Assembly: GCF_032362555.1 (NCBI RefSeq)
Contig: NC_083510.1
Location: 8,025,501-8,089,500 of the forward strand
Origin: Amyelois transitella
Lineage: Eukaryota > Arthropoda > Insecta > Lepidoptera > Pyralidae
Length of the DNA: 64,000 nucleotides
Direction of reading: 5' to 3'
Below are positions 26,201 through 38,247 of this stretch, in pieces. A program made the translations under genes and the position numbers. The notes beneath the pieces were generated by a model, which worked only from the letters and a program-made list of their open reading frames with translations, was not told the DNA's origin and made no database searches. Positions within the stretch are counted from its first letter, which is position 1. Each line of letters starts with the position of its first letter.

Positions 26201-29200
26201 CTACTGAAGCAATCCTTCTTAAAATTTTGCAGTAGTAAATATATATTTAATTGAGTCTGGAGGAGAACATAGGGTACTTTTCATCCTAATAAAAACTATA
26301 ATCTCCTTGGGATTCGCGGAACTCTTGTATATTTTATAGGTGGCGCTAAATTCGGGTGTGTAGGTGGCGCTAAAATCACGCGCGTAGGTGGCGCTAAATT
26401 CGCGCGGCCTTTTTATTAGTACATTATACAGCGCTATGTCAACCTTAAGGCATTCAAGGCTTTGCTGCATTAATGTTATTGTCTTCTACCAATTTTTACT
26501 CAAAGCCATTATGCCTTTTTTCTTTCACCAATTTCTGCCTAAAACCCACTCATTCTTTTTTTCTATTCACTTTACTCCGGCTCTGAAGCACAGGTAAGGA
26601 TGCAACTAGGAAAACAAACAGATTATAACTCTCATAATTAACGCTTAATTTCAACATCATTTATTCAAAATAGAGTTAATGCTTTTTATAATGAACTCGC
26701 AATTTACCGTGTAATGTCATGCGATATGAATCCATACATGAGGGACTCATGTAAGTCTTCGCAATTTCGCGAATTCAGATTATGGCCTCGTCGGGGAATG
26801 TTTAGGTTACAGAGTAACATTACTTGCCAGACTATTTCTAGAAATGATTAATTGTATATATAAACTGTCATTTTCCTTTTAATGCCCACACATTGACATA
26901 CGCGAGGTTCGATGCTATGTTTTGTTTTGATAACTGGATTTTTAATACTCCATTTTATATACTCGGGTTCAGTTTCTGTTGATAGGCTCCGCTGTAACAA
27001 GCTGATTCTGATGGCCCGTGGTCAACACGACAAAGATGTTAAACTACTTTTATTAAACTATCGAGAAAGAAATAGGTTTCCAAATATTGCTCGATCTAAC
27101 GTGAACATTCATACATACGTTTATATTACTTGCGGGGTAGACAGAGCTAATCAGAAGGAGTCTCGAAACGACCGAATAGCTACATTCAGCTTTTTAGATT
27201 GAGAGCTGAGATTTAAATTCAAAAAACTTAAACAGAAAACTAAAAAAATTTGGGAGACTTAAATAACCAACCCCCGCGGAAAGGAGGTGTTTTACTTATG
27301 TATTTATGTAGACTCCAATAACGAAAACATGTCTATATTAAGAAAAAGTAAACAATCAGGGTTATAAACGTGGGATTCTTTTTTTAGACGATGGGCTAGC
27401 AACTTGTCACTATTTTAATCTCAATTCAATCATAAAGCCTATCAGCTGTACGTGGCCTATCAATCTTTCAAGACTGCTGGCTCCGTCTACCCCACAAGGG
27501 ATATAGGCGTGATTGTGTGAATGAATCGGGAACACGATCCACATAATGTTAAACGTAGATAGGTTTGGACGCCCGCAATAACTACAGCTGTTATATTATG
27601 TAAACTGATTTCGATGTAAATTCTTAGGTCAGACAGTTTATAAGTTACAAGGCCACAGGAAATAGATTTTTGTAACGATGCCGTAAAAATTCGTATTGCT
27701 AATGAAATTTCAATCTAATGCAGCCGGTGATATTATCGTCTACATATATAAAATGAACTATGTTGCCCGCGACTTCGTACGCGTGGAAGATCCTAAGATG
27801 CCTATCTACGTCGTACGCTACGTTGGCGTATAAATCAAAATAGGTAGAAACAAAAATTTGACATTAAAGACTCTACTGACCGTGGACATTTGAAGTCCAA
27901 ATCTTATAAAATTAGGGAGTTTCATTTTCAAACATTCTTAAGTAAATAAGTACGTCTTCCGATGAACTGAAAATTAAGACGATCCATCTAAATGGGAACA
28001 GGGCAAACGGGCCGCAAAAAAAAAATGTGAATAAATATTGGTACTGCCTGTGGAATATGGTTAAAAGTGCTTTAAATCATATTTGTAGATAAATAAAAAA
28101 TAATGCTTAACTAGCAAAAGAACTATGCAGGAATCGTGATTTTGCTAGCGATCGCTACGTTTGAACTTATGTTAAAAAATGAACGTTTTAATATCATAAC
28201 CGCGTTTTAAGATGAGATACCCTCGCTGATAACAGGCGACTTGAGATCAACTAACGTAGTACGTTGTGCCGTCGTGCCGCCGCGGTCTTCCCTGCCGCAC
28301 TTCACCAAAATATGCGTACGCACCCAGGACCTCCTCTTTTGGAACCCTTCAGCGACCACCAAGTAGCCTATTTCTTCATATCCTTACCTGATCTGAGACA
28401 GCAGGCTAACGTATAGAGCCCCGGCCACCTCGGCGCCGTGAAGCGCAGTTGCAGCTCGTGCGTGTCCACCAGCGCGGTCACGTGCGCGGGCGCAGTCAGC
28501 AACGTGTGCGATTTGCGGTCGCAGATGTAGCACCACCAGTACTCTTGCTTCTCCTGAAATAGGGTACAATGTTATGATCGAAGAATTTTATTTCACACTA
28601 GCCTAAGGCTTTGATGGATGTAGAAATCTAAAAAATGCTCATAAATAAGGTCTACTCGGCATGATCGAACAGGTCCTAATACTACTACGGCCATAATTCA
28701 GAACTGAGTTATAGGGTAAGTCCGGGGTAGTTGGCCATAGTTTTTTCTTAGCTCTACTAGAAATCAAATACTTATATTTTTATTATTATATTTATTTTTT
28801 ATTAAACTTTAAAGAATCAACTTTGATATTACAAACATAAAAGTAACAACTTCTAATGAGAACACCTTACTAATTAAAGTTTTTTAAAAATCACAAGTGG
28901 CCATCTCTCCCGAGGTGTCCGGGTGTGATGGCCAAGGCATTAGAGGTAAGATGGCCATAACTTAATTCTAGGCTTATAATTACTTTTTGGTCTCATTTTT
29001 ACTTTTAAGTCTTCTTTTCTCTTCGCCACATCTGGAGCACTTCAGTTGTGGCGGTTTCAAATGCAGTACAGTGTTCGTGAACCCTAAACTGGTACACTGT
29101 AATTGAAGCCAATCTTCGATGAGAAGTGTTTCGTAGTAGTTCTCACCACATCCACGGCAGTTGTCTTTTTTGTCTAACTTTCTGTTTTTATTCTTATCTG

Positions 29201-32200
29201 ACAATATTTTTAATGGAATATCAGATATGGAATGGAATATAGTCACTATTATCAGATAATATTCGAATGGCTTTTCTTTTTACACATTGAACAGTACCTT
29301 TTCTTGTCTCTTCCTTTTCCTTCTTTATTTTGACACATTTTCCTTTTTTTGACTTTTTTCTGCAGCATTTTTTCTAGTTTTGATGTGTTCTTCCGATGTC
29401 AATAGTGTTCCAACTTGCTTTGCTCGTTTACGCACTTCAATCAATTTTTGTGGAATAGGTGATAGGTATATCCTGTAAAATTCGAGATGGGGTGTAATCT
29501 GGATCTTTACTGGATGAAACCTCTTTCGGAGTGCTCGGATGTGAAAGATTAGACGTCTTGGCAGTTCTTACGGAGATTTTTGATCTTTTAGAACTGATTA
29601 CAGGGCTATGGTATGTTTCACTTCTTGATTCATGAGAACACCCTGGTGCAGGTTCCTTTTCATTGTCCACAGCAGATGCACATTGGGAAAGCTCTTGTGT
29701 AGCAGAAGTATTCGTTGAGTCACTAGATTCTTGAATAAATGCGTAATCTGGCACCGCTTCTGGGTTGAGAGGATACACTCCAGTTGATAAACATCATTTC
29801 TGTGCCATGGCAATAGTGCTAATTGCAGTCGGTACATGATGACCATATGGCTATCATACACCGATTACAATTGGCCATCTCTCCATCTTTTCCGTGCAAG
29901 ATGGCCACAACTAAAACTAAAACAATTAATGACACGAAACAAATAATTTTGAGGTGATAACTTAGCATTGTTTGTATACTTTGCAACAAATACAAATATC
30001 ACCATTATTTTCAGAAACTGACACCACAGTTGTATAAAACAATTGACATCAAAATAATATTCACAGTAGTCGAAAGAAAAAACAAAGGATTTACTTACTT
30101 TTTCTTTTTTTTTCGCCAAATCTTTTGCCGAACCGTTGCTCTCACGGACGACGCGCGGCGAACTAAACGATTAACAGTGACATCTAGTCAACGAGTCCCT
30201 GAAATATTTCCATAGGCCATCTCTCCCCTATGGCCATCTACCCCGGACTTACCCTAGGTATACGTTAATTTGATTGCTTATCTTCTTCGTTACCTTTTCT
30301 TACTATTTGGGTATGTAATATCAGCTTAGAAACTGAAATATGAAAATGAAATTAAAAAATATTTTATTTCCCACAAATATCAATATAAATATAAAAAATT
30401 GTATTTCAGTTCCTAAGTCACTTTTATGTCACTCACCATGTCACTAGACAATGCTAAACATACATACATATGATCACGTCTTTATCCCTTACGGGGAAGA
30501 CAGAGCCAGCAGTCTTGAAAAGACTGATAGGCCACGTTCAGCTGTTTGGCTTAAGGATAGAATTGAGATTCAAATAGTGACGGGTTGCTAGCCCATCGCC
30601 GAAAAGAAGAATCCCAAGTTTATAAGCCTATGCTTTAGTCGCCTTTTACGACATCCATGGGAACGAGATGGAGTGGTCCTATTCTTTTTTTTTATTGGTG
30701 CCGGGAACCACACGGCATACACAACGATAATTTTATATGTATAACCTTAATCCAATAGGGGTTTAGGTACCCCTGCAAAGATTGCGGAGGTCAGATGAGA
30801 GTCGCTCCTTGTAAAAACCTGATTTACTCAAGCTGTGGTCATCATGCGGACCCGGGTTCGTCTTGAGACAGGTGAGGATGAGGACACAATCCCGGGACAA
30901 GCCAGGAGTATGACAATAAAGGAGTCATAAGCAAAAATTGGAATTTCCTTATGACTGTTCATTCTTTACTCATGCGAATAGTACAATATTATGTCACAAC
31001 GTAAACACAAATTTTTGTAAAAGCTTTTAGTACCAGATGTACAAATAAAAAATATTGGAAATCCTTTAATTCTCAAAATTTTATAATTCCACAAAATGAG
31101 GTTTAAACAATAAGGCTCTCTTGGCTCCGTGAAGTAATAAGATGGGAAGATGCGAAAACGTAAATATGCAGTAACATCTTTTGCTAATAAAAACATTATC
31201 TCGAAGCAATTAACCTTGAAGGTGACGTTAGATGTATGATACCAGACATTTAACATTACATGCGCCATGTAACACGCGTTGTGTGTCAGAATACAAGTAA
31301 TAGCTTCTAATTGACACTACCGATGTGAGTCACGTGGGGTCCAAGACTGCGAGTACCATTGCCAAGTCGCAATATTGTGATTTCTTTACAAGAAAATTGA
31401 GTTGAAAAAATTACTTCAACTAACTTCTTTTTATTTTATGTAAAAAAAAAGTTGAGTAAATAAAATAGTTGTAGAATTTTTATTTTGCTATACGGAATCA
31501 ACATCGCTGCGAAAACCAATTTATATAAGTGTTAATGCGATGAGTTTGTTAGACTCCACTCCACTCAGTTGCCAAATATAAATCAGGTATAAAGTATATG
31601 TTGTTCTACGGTTGAGAGTTAGTTACTAGGCAAATTTCTGGAGTGGATGAGATCTATTTCTAAAAGTGTAAAAGTAACAACGAACGAGTTTAATACTGTT
31701 TGTATACTTAACACTTATACAAATAGAAATTTTTCTGTCCCTATTTACAAATTCTTTTTTATTTATTTATTTAAACTTCACATACGTAAAATGTACATTC
31801 TCTGCCAGTCGAACCTGGCAATTGTGTAGAATACTTAGGCCGCTGTTGAATTACACACTAGAATGTATCACTATGTTCGTTGAAATTACGCTGATGACAG
31901 CAAATTCCTATGAAATATGCCAATAAAGAATATGAACAGACCAAAATATCACTTGAATCATAGTACGCTAACAAAAAAATTTAATAATCGACAAAGAAGG
32001 AATAAATTCTTGGCAAAATCATCAATGAAAAATACCAAATAAACTTAAAAGTATCAATGTATTAAGATAAAAACAATACATTTACAGTTATCCCAACGCA
32101 AATATTTACGAGGGAACTGAATACGTAGTAATTTATATTTATTAACAAAAATAATTTTCAAATAGGTATGACACTTATCACATTTGAACATTATTTTTGA

Positions 32201-35200
32201 CTTCATAAAAAAGGTTTTTAACCCATAATGGGGTCAATATAACAGCTTAATAACCTGTCGAAAAGAAACCTGTAGGTAGCGCAGAAAGCGAGCACTATAA
32301 TCCCTGCCGTGTAGTTTCCCTCATTAAGTCCACTACCCGTATTACTATATCTTAAGAGGCATTATGGCGAAACTGTCTTAGTTTCCCCTTTGACAAGTCA
32401 TGACTGGGAACCTTTCCGACTCCGAATACCCAACCTAAATAAAATATCGTGATTCCAAATCTGAAAAAATTTCGCAACAGGATTAAGAAGTATTCTTGTC
32501 TTCCCGCTTAGCATCACTTTTGGAATTCGTCCCACTGGTTAAAATTGTTCTCGTCACCCCCCGACGAGTTGACGTGCGACTGGTGGTCCAACCCTTAACT
32601 AAACTAGATATCGAGAATCCAAACCTGAGGGAAGTACGGGCAGTGCACAGGATGCGAACTCTTGGAGCGTCCTTCAAGTCGCTCCCGCTTCTGCAACCTC
32701 TTCTGGAACTTGTCCCACTGGTCGTCGTCGTCCTCGTCGCCGCCGGACGACTTGTCGCGCGACTCGTCTTCCGACCCCGAGCTACGGGACGCCGACTCGT
32801 CTGAGCTGTCATGGTCGGATTCATCGCCTAAAGAAATAAATCAATATTTAAAAAAATCTTGTCCACTCAGCTTTATTAGTTCTTTTGCCCAAAAGTCTTG
32901 ATTGGGCAAAAGATCTAAAAAAATTAAATTTGCCAGAACGAACAAATTTAAATGTTTCTTGGGAAATGTAGAGGATTTTTTAAAACCAGTTTCAAAGTTG
33001 AACTAACACAAATACACACAAGACAAACAGATTAGTCATATCATATGGATAGGTACCCCATATAACTTTTTTAGACATTGGCAAGCTGCAACTTTATTAT
33101 ATGTACGGATTAATATTTTTCTTGCATTGACAAATGAATTCACATGCTATCAACAGTATAAAGTGAACATATAATTTAAATTCATAACTTCGATGACTCA
33201 CAATCAAGATATGTGCATACATGGTTATTGGTTTTGATAGCAAAAAATAGACCCGGTGGGTCCAAGGGCAAAAAATTAAACAAGAATTCTTACATTATAA
33301 GGAAATGTGAGTCATTTGTGGAATTTTAATGTGTGTTTAGATGCGCCGCAATATCTCGCGATTAGCAAACAATGAAACGTTATGCAGGCTGATAGTGAAA
33401 AACATGACTACTATCGGTCGTGTTTTTTAATATGTAACGTTGTATAGTTTAATAGCAAAACATAATCTAATTTAGTTTTATTTTTAAACTATAATATAAT
33501 TTACGAGAGTAACCCCTTGTGTACCTATATTTTTAATTTCAATGAAATCGATCAAGCCATTTTCGAAAACCCTATTACAAATGTATATATGTATATATAA
33601 AATAAAACTACTACATGCTTCCAAAGGCTTTTAGCCATGGCAAAGAAATTTTTTTTTTTACTATTAAAATATGTCTGTTTATATGTAACCAACATAGACT
33701 TTCAAAAACTCCATCAAATACAGCATACTTTTCTGGAGTTTAATTAATAAAGCATGCCTCATTCTATTACCTTCGTCATCCTTCTTCTTTGGTTCCTTAG
33801 TTTTCTTGTGATCGTTAGCGGGCGGCGGCGGCGTCGAGGCAACGGGCGCTGGCTTGGGTTGCTGCTTCGCCGGAGCGGGTTTCTTGCTTTTTTTAGAAGA
33901 CGGGTGCTTTTTAGTCTGCTTCATCCATACTGGCCGCTTGAATACCTCTTTTTTGTCCTTGTCATTCTTGTCGTTTTCATTCTTTTCGCCATTCTCGCCG
34001 GCACCTTCTTCGTCTTCTCTGTGAAAGGAGCTTGCGATTTATATATGTATTTATTTATGATTATTTCTATACCGATATGGATTTGCATTTTGTAATAAAA
34101 GGCAATGAATACTATTTTATTATACACTTGTTGGTGCCCGCAACATTATCGGCACATTTTCATTTTTCCCATTTGCAATGGATTTTTCCAAAAATGCTTT
34201 CTTAGTCCCTTATTCCACGTCAAATTTCTACTTCCTTAGCTGAGTACACTTGGTAACAGAAGTTTTATAATTATGTAGCACAGTAGGAGAAAGTATTGAA
34301 TTCATATTACTTTTATTGAATACAAATGAAGTTGCGAGCAAACACTGGTACAAATATGTATAATAACTGTAAAATTAATGGTGTACATACTTAATGTTAT
34401 CTTTTTCTTTTATTGTGGTATCGCCAAACAGCTCCCTCATGTTAGTTCTTCTCAGAAACACGGTAACAGTAACAATGGCGCCAGCTGTTACCACTGTGGA
34501 ATTCTCGTCGTCAATTACTGAAAACAATTTGAAACAATGAATTAAGAAACAAAAGATAAATGTTGGGATAATCTTGAAGGTTATTGATTCCTCTAGAGCT
34601 TGTACCAGTTGAGTCCTTCTAGGGGGCTATGTACATAAGACTACATTCATGTAAGACGGTTAATTATATATTTTCATTACATAATGGAGATCTCACATAG
34701 CTTGGATGGAATTATTTGTAGGAATGCCATTACATTCAATTTCACAATGTGTCAAATCTCAATTATCAGGATAAAAATGTTATCAAAAAGCTTTACCGGG
34801 CTAAAGCTTTTTCGGATTCGCTCGCGTGAGCATTTCAAGATGAAATTAAAATGTAATAGAAAAACAATGCTACGAAAGGGCAACAAACTTTTGCATTTAT
34901 AATATGGGTATTGAATGGCAGTAAGGTTATGAATATGGATTCAAATACTACGATCACAATAAAAAGTCCACATACCTTCAGTGTTGACTTGGAAATGAAT
35001 ATAAGGCATGTTCCCCAAAACTTTCATCACATCTTCATATTGTTTGTCATTCAAAAACCGCAGCACTTGTCTCCTTTCCTCGCCTGGTAACTGTGCTAGT
35101 TGCAATAATGATTTGATGTGCTTTTTACGATTTGTGAAGTATTTCAGGTGGTCTTCTGTGATGTAAGGAAGTTGTAGGAGAGGAGATTTGTACTCCCATA

Positions 35201-37809
35201 AGCCTTGGACTATCATTGGTGAGAGTTTCATGCAATTCTCTATAGTCTCGATGGTGGGTAGGCGAGGTACTGTAACAAAAAAAATATAAAGTTATTTTGG
35301 TATACTATTACTTATACTCATTTACTTACATGTATAAGATTATCAATGCAAAATACAGTGAATATGTTTTAAAATATCTTGCTTTCTTATCAAATAGCAA
35401 GATCCTTTTTAAGCATCTCAGGACCATTTAATGGCTTGCATTCTGTTTAATGCCTTTGCAATTCATGGAATATTTTATGGTATGGTGAATAACCAATAAA
35501 AAGTCTATCAACATCATAATCCCTAACAATTATTATCTCTTTATTATACACTTATTTTATACCAGAATAGCAGTTTATAACAAAAGACACTTACTTCTCC
35601 TAGCATAGGCCAACGCTATCAACTGGTTAACACAGTTGACCATCTCCACAATGAGATCCGGGCAGCGGGATACCACATATCTCCGATCGCACTCCAACGT
35701 GTCCGGAGGGAGTTTCATCCGGGACAGGTGAGCGTGGAGCAAGGCCCGGGCTTTGATGCTGTAGGGCCGGCACAAAGGCTGCTCTTTGTTCTTCTCGCCG
35801 AGGTTTGGTAGTTCGCGTAAAAGCTGCAATGATTATTATTAGAAAAGATTATTGAAAGCACTTTTTAAATATAACGAATTGTCATTATATACATATATCT
35901 ACATATAAACTGTTTTTTTTACTGTAAACAGGAAAAAAATCACCTATGTAAATCAATTTTTTTTTGGGGTCAATCAAAATTTTGTGTTTTCATTTAGTAT
36001 CCTTGCTTGTATAATGAGATACAACCGTACTTAAATTAAAAAGCCTCGTGATCTTATAAATTATTTGTTTGAGAATAATTGTTAAACATACTCTCATATA
36101 AGCAAAATTTTGAGATACATAAGTCTCTTTCATTCTCACTAGGTATGTAAAAAGCAAACAGTACATTCACTTTTTATAATCTTAATGGGTTTTGGATATA
36201 ATGAACCTATTAAAGACATACCATAGGTACTTCTTCATTGTCAGTAACCCTCTCAACAATTTCTGAATTATGTCTCTTGTCAAATTCACAAGAGGCCGCC
36301 AAAATCATGAGGGCTCGCTTCAGGGGCATTGATGGAGTTTTGTGACAGAAGTAGAAGTACATTTGGGTTGTGTCAAGCAGTACTTGCTCTCCAGAAAAGC
36401 GAATTGACCTGTACCACCATGTGCCCACCTGAAAAGAAAAAATTATGTAATTTGCATATAATGTTTCTGATAGGATTTAAGTGTTCTGTACCCTGGACAT
36501 TAGCCATGATGTGGCAACATCAATGAATGGAAATCATTTAGTTAATTTTACATGATCAAAGTCCTGATTATGTGAAAAAATTAAGTCCAGTGTCCACAAC
36601 AACAATATTCCACAAATAAAATCTGATGAAATGTTTTAAAGAGAAAATTTGTAACCTGTGTAAGTTTACCTGAATGAAATGTCTATCCCATTTTAACTTT
36701 TTTTAAATAATACTTACAGCAGTAGGTAATGCGACCATGAACACAAGAGCATAAAGCCCAAGCACCCAAACACTGTTTTCCTTCTCCACAATCCAGCTTG
36801 GCAACGCAATACCAAAGCTCATTGCCCCTGGTCCGTCAGGATTGCCATATTTCTCCCAATTTCGCCTCGCTTCATCATCTGTGAGAGCCTGAACAAATAA
36901 AAAGAAAAATAAACCAATTGCATGTGTCATAATGTGTCATACAAAAAATATATATAGAAATTGGTCACACCTTTGGATAATGGTGTCAATTAGTCAAACT
37001 CAAACTCAAAAATATTTATTGCTTAAGTGTGTTGACATGTTTTTGTTTATATTGGTTTGATACAGAATAGTAAGGAAACTTTAACCACCTGATAAGCCTT
37101 GGTCAATCTCATAAAAGCTTTTTCATCTCCAGTTTCTTTGTCAGGGTGGAGAATTAGAGACTGCTTGCGGTAAGATTTCTTAATTTCTGCCTGTGAGGCA
37201 CCAGGGGGAAGACCCAGTATATCATATGGATCAAAATTTGACATCTCATAGTCAAACTGTGACACTTTATATGCAAGGAATCCAAGCAGCACCCATCCTG
37301 ACACGATGGCAACTTTAATGAAAAAATTCTTCACACCCTTGTAAGGCTGTGATTGCTCTATGATTAACTGTTTCTTAACACAATTTGGACATTGACATAA
37401 TTCTGCTTTCTTGGCGGGATCTGCAACGAAACATAGAAAATATAGTTTTATTACCTCATATGGTATCCAATGGTCTAAAAATAATGTTTGCTTTAATTTC
37501 CTACAGGTTCATGTAGAATATTTTGTACATATGACGCCGCTTATGCAGCTAGGAGTTGACATAACGGTATTACCAAAAAATAACATTGATATTAGCTGAA
37601 ATTATATTTTTTTGTTAATAATTTAAATAGTTTAAACCTAGTTTCGGTTTCGTTTAGATAAAAGATGCAAAAACAAGAAGCTCACCTTCTTTTCTTTTCC
37701 GCGGCCAGTAATAAAATGTCGCTGGCACTAATATTAAGGCCAGGAATGAGAGAACGAAATAAAAGAATGTTGATCCACTCTCATCATACTCAAATTTTTG
37801 CCCACCCAT
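23227..37809 (-). CDS. Sec63: Translocation protein SEC63 (ER membrane J-protein), complete
   Basis: Twelve exons in consistent phase: 37809-37686, 37420-37089, 36888-36718, 36428-36222, 35823-35595, 35269-34976, 34517-34391, 34018-33771, 32827-32625, 28553-28388, 26129-26008 and 23280-23227. They sum to 2277 nt, 758 residues (human SEC63 has 760). SEC63 sits in the ER membrane with SEC61/SEC62 and recruits BiP for translocation. The protein starts MGGQKFEYDESGSTFFYF. Membrane spans lie at about 14-34, 73-93 and 190-210. The J domain starts near 104, with the HPD motif at 133-135 between spans 2 and 3. The Brl/SEC63 region runs from about 220 to 500. A Lys/Pro-rich linker (exon 8) and a Ser/Asp-rich acidic stretch (exon 9) follow, then the conserved CPYFPQ-EKQEYWWCYICDRK segment. 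The acidic tail DDEEVEEE corresponds to the SEC62-binding end. Intron 9 (about 4 kb) is loaded with mobile elements. Confidence 0.97.
23412..23592 (-). mobile_element. Non-autonomous Helitron, second family
   Basis: The reverse complement starts near ACATAGTATAAAACAAAGTC and ends TTTTGCACCCGTGCGAAGCC, GGGGCGGGTCGCTAG (CTAG at 23415-23412) and then T. The same tail occurs at 44875-45073. It lies in the last Sec63 intron. Confidence 0.7.
23908..23962 (-). mobile_element. SINE body fragment
   Basis: AAAGTTCGAGTTAGCCCGAA followed by GAGACTAA is related to the body of the SINE at 13385-13633. It is short and diverged. Confidence 0.45.
24130..24168. repeat. Perfect 17-bp hairpin
   Basis: The arm AACTGATGTTTGGGACA (24130-24146) is followed by a 5-base loop TATGT and the exact reverse complement TGTCCCAAACATCAGTT (24152-24168). 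It lies in Sec63 intron 11. No mismatches are seen, so it is young or constrained. Confidence 0.9.
25030..25201 (+). mobile_element. Helitron-like fragment
   Basis: It starts with an ATATTATAAAGTCCACC-like head and contains GGGACGGATTTTAGTCC. The end CTACCCGTGCAAAGCC, then AACGTCGCTAG (CTAG at 25198-25201) followed by T, is a degenerate version of the Helitron tail at 45048-45073. The left edge is uncertain. Confidence 0.45.
25431..25490 (-). mobile_element. SINE 3' fragment
   Basis: GGGACAAATTACACAAATAG, then GAAGTAAGTTCGAAAC, matches the 3' body of the SINE at 13385-13633 in the same orientation. Confidence 0.65.
26338..26407. repeat. Minisatellite, about 3 x 24 bp
   Basis: Three units share TAGGTGGCGCTAAA with a variable GC-rich second half (TTCGGGTGTG, ATCACGCGCG, TTCGCGCGG). 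It is in a Sec63 intron. On the minus strand it reads as repeated EFSATY peptides, but no exon context supports coding. Confidence 0.8.
27105..27215 (+). repeat. Interspersed moth repeat, family 1 (fragment)
   Basis: CATACATACGTTTATATTAC, CTTGCGGGGTAGACAGAGC and GAGAGCTGAGATTTAAATTC follow the family order, with deletions. Confidence 0.6.
27370..27530 (-). repeat. Interspersed moth repeat, family 1 (inverted copy)
   Basis: The plus strand shows GATGGGCTAGCAACTTGTCA, GGCCTATCAATCTTTC and CCGTCTACCCCACAAGGGAT. This is the reverse complement of the family, lying about 160 bp from a direct copy (27105-27215), so the two form an inverted pair inside Sec63 intron 10. Confidence 0.65.
28714..30254 (-). 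mobile_element. Pogo-like (Tc1/mariner superfamily) DNA transposon, internally deleted
   Basis: Terminal inverted repeats GGGTAAGTCCGGGGTAG[T/A]TGGCCATAG lie at both ends (28714-28739 and 30254-30229, one mismatch), flanked by TA on each side, the target duplication of this superfamily. The motif TGGCCATCT is repeated just inside both ends. The minus strand keeps two pieces of a transposase C-terminus. One contains YPLNPEAVPDYAF, the segment after the DDE core in insect pogo/Tigger-like proteins (29778 downward). The other has a Cys-rich zinc-knuckle tail, CRGCGENYYET and DWLQLQC, near 29165-29090, ending at 28980. They lie in different frames. The helix-turn-helix and DDE catalytic core are missing, so it cannot move on its own. 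It is in Sec63 intron 9. Confidence 0.72.
30460..30910 (+). repeat. Composite repeat: family 1 (30460-30720) plus family 2 (30745-30910)
   Basis: This is the best-preserved copy. Family 1 runs CATACATATGATCACGTC, TTATCCCTTACGGGGAAGAC, GGCCACGTTCAGCTGTTTGG, GCTAGCCCATCGCC, AAAAGAAGAATCCCAAGT, CGCCTTTTACGACATCC, a T tract and GGTGCCGGGAACCACACGGC. After about 25 bp comes family 2: TTTAGGTACCCCTGCAAAG, then TCGCTCCTTGTAAAAACC and GGTGAGGATGAGGACACAAT. It may be one longer element. Class unknown. Confidence 0.7.
32430..32590 (-). pseudogene. Decayed tandem copy of the 3' part of Sec63 exon 9
   Basis: Just downstream (in gene sense) of exon 9, the intron repeats it. The exon has GTCGCGCGACAAG...CAGTGGGACAAGTTCCAGAA, and the copy has GTCGCACGTCAAC...CAGTGGGACGAATTCCAAAA. 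Beyond the exon, the original TTTGGATTCTCGATAT matches TTTGGAATCACGATAT. Read in the exon's frame, the copy gives NQWDEFQK followed by a stop. Its splice donor has changed from CAG|GTTTGG to CAG|ATTTGG. It is a dead exon duplicate, not a working alternative exon. Confidence 0.75.
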
Positions 37810-38247
37810 CCTTCAATTTAATAAATTTAATAATTTACAAAATCATTACAATTCAATCCAAATCCACATGAGTGTGAGAAAGAAGACGTGTCAATCTAAA
37901 ATACGGGTTCAGTTCAGAAATCAGTCGTGTGTATTAAATCTTATGGATGTTTTAGACTATACGAAATTAATAATAATGCCCACAAACTCAAATAAAAATA
38001 TATAACATTACTGTCTTAACGTATTTAAATTTATTTTAAAGTAAACTAAAAATATTTTACTACATTCCGGCGATCGATTTTGATCATCAATTTCGCCAGA
38101 GTGCCACTTCACAACGATGACAATGACAACAGCGACACAGATGTTTCTGACATTTATTCAATGTCAATACTTTTGTCAGCTGTCATAATTAAAAGTCCAA
38201 CAATCCAAAACGTAGATAAAAAGGAAATCAGTAAATAAAACACGATT
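37810..38247. promoter_or_regulatory. Shared promoter region between Sec63 and ISCA1
   Basis: Only about 440 bp separate the Sec63 ATG (minus, 37809) from the first possible ISCA1 ATG (plus, 38248). No TATA box is obvious in either direction. The stretch should hold both start sites and 5' UTRs. Confidence 0.6.

Noticed and set aside
32496-32824. ORFs in other frames over Sec63 exon 9 and its copy
   Set aside because: They are shadows of the Ser/Asp-rich exon and its dead duplicate.
33754-34095. Plus-strand ORF with a hydrophobic, membrane-like sequence
   Set aside because: It is antisense to the Lys/Pro-rich Sec63 exon 8, and Lys codons read backward give Phe/Leu.
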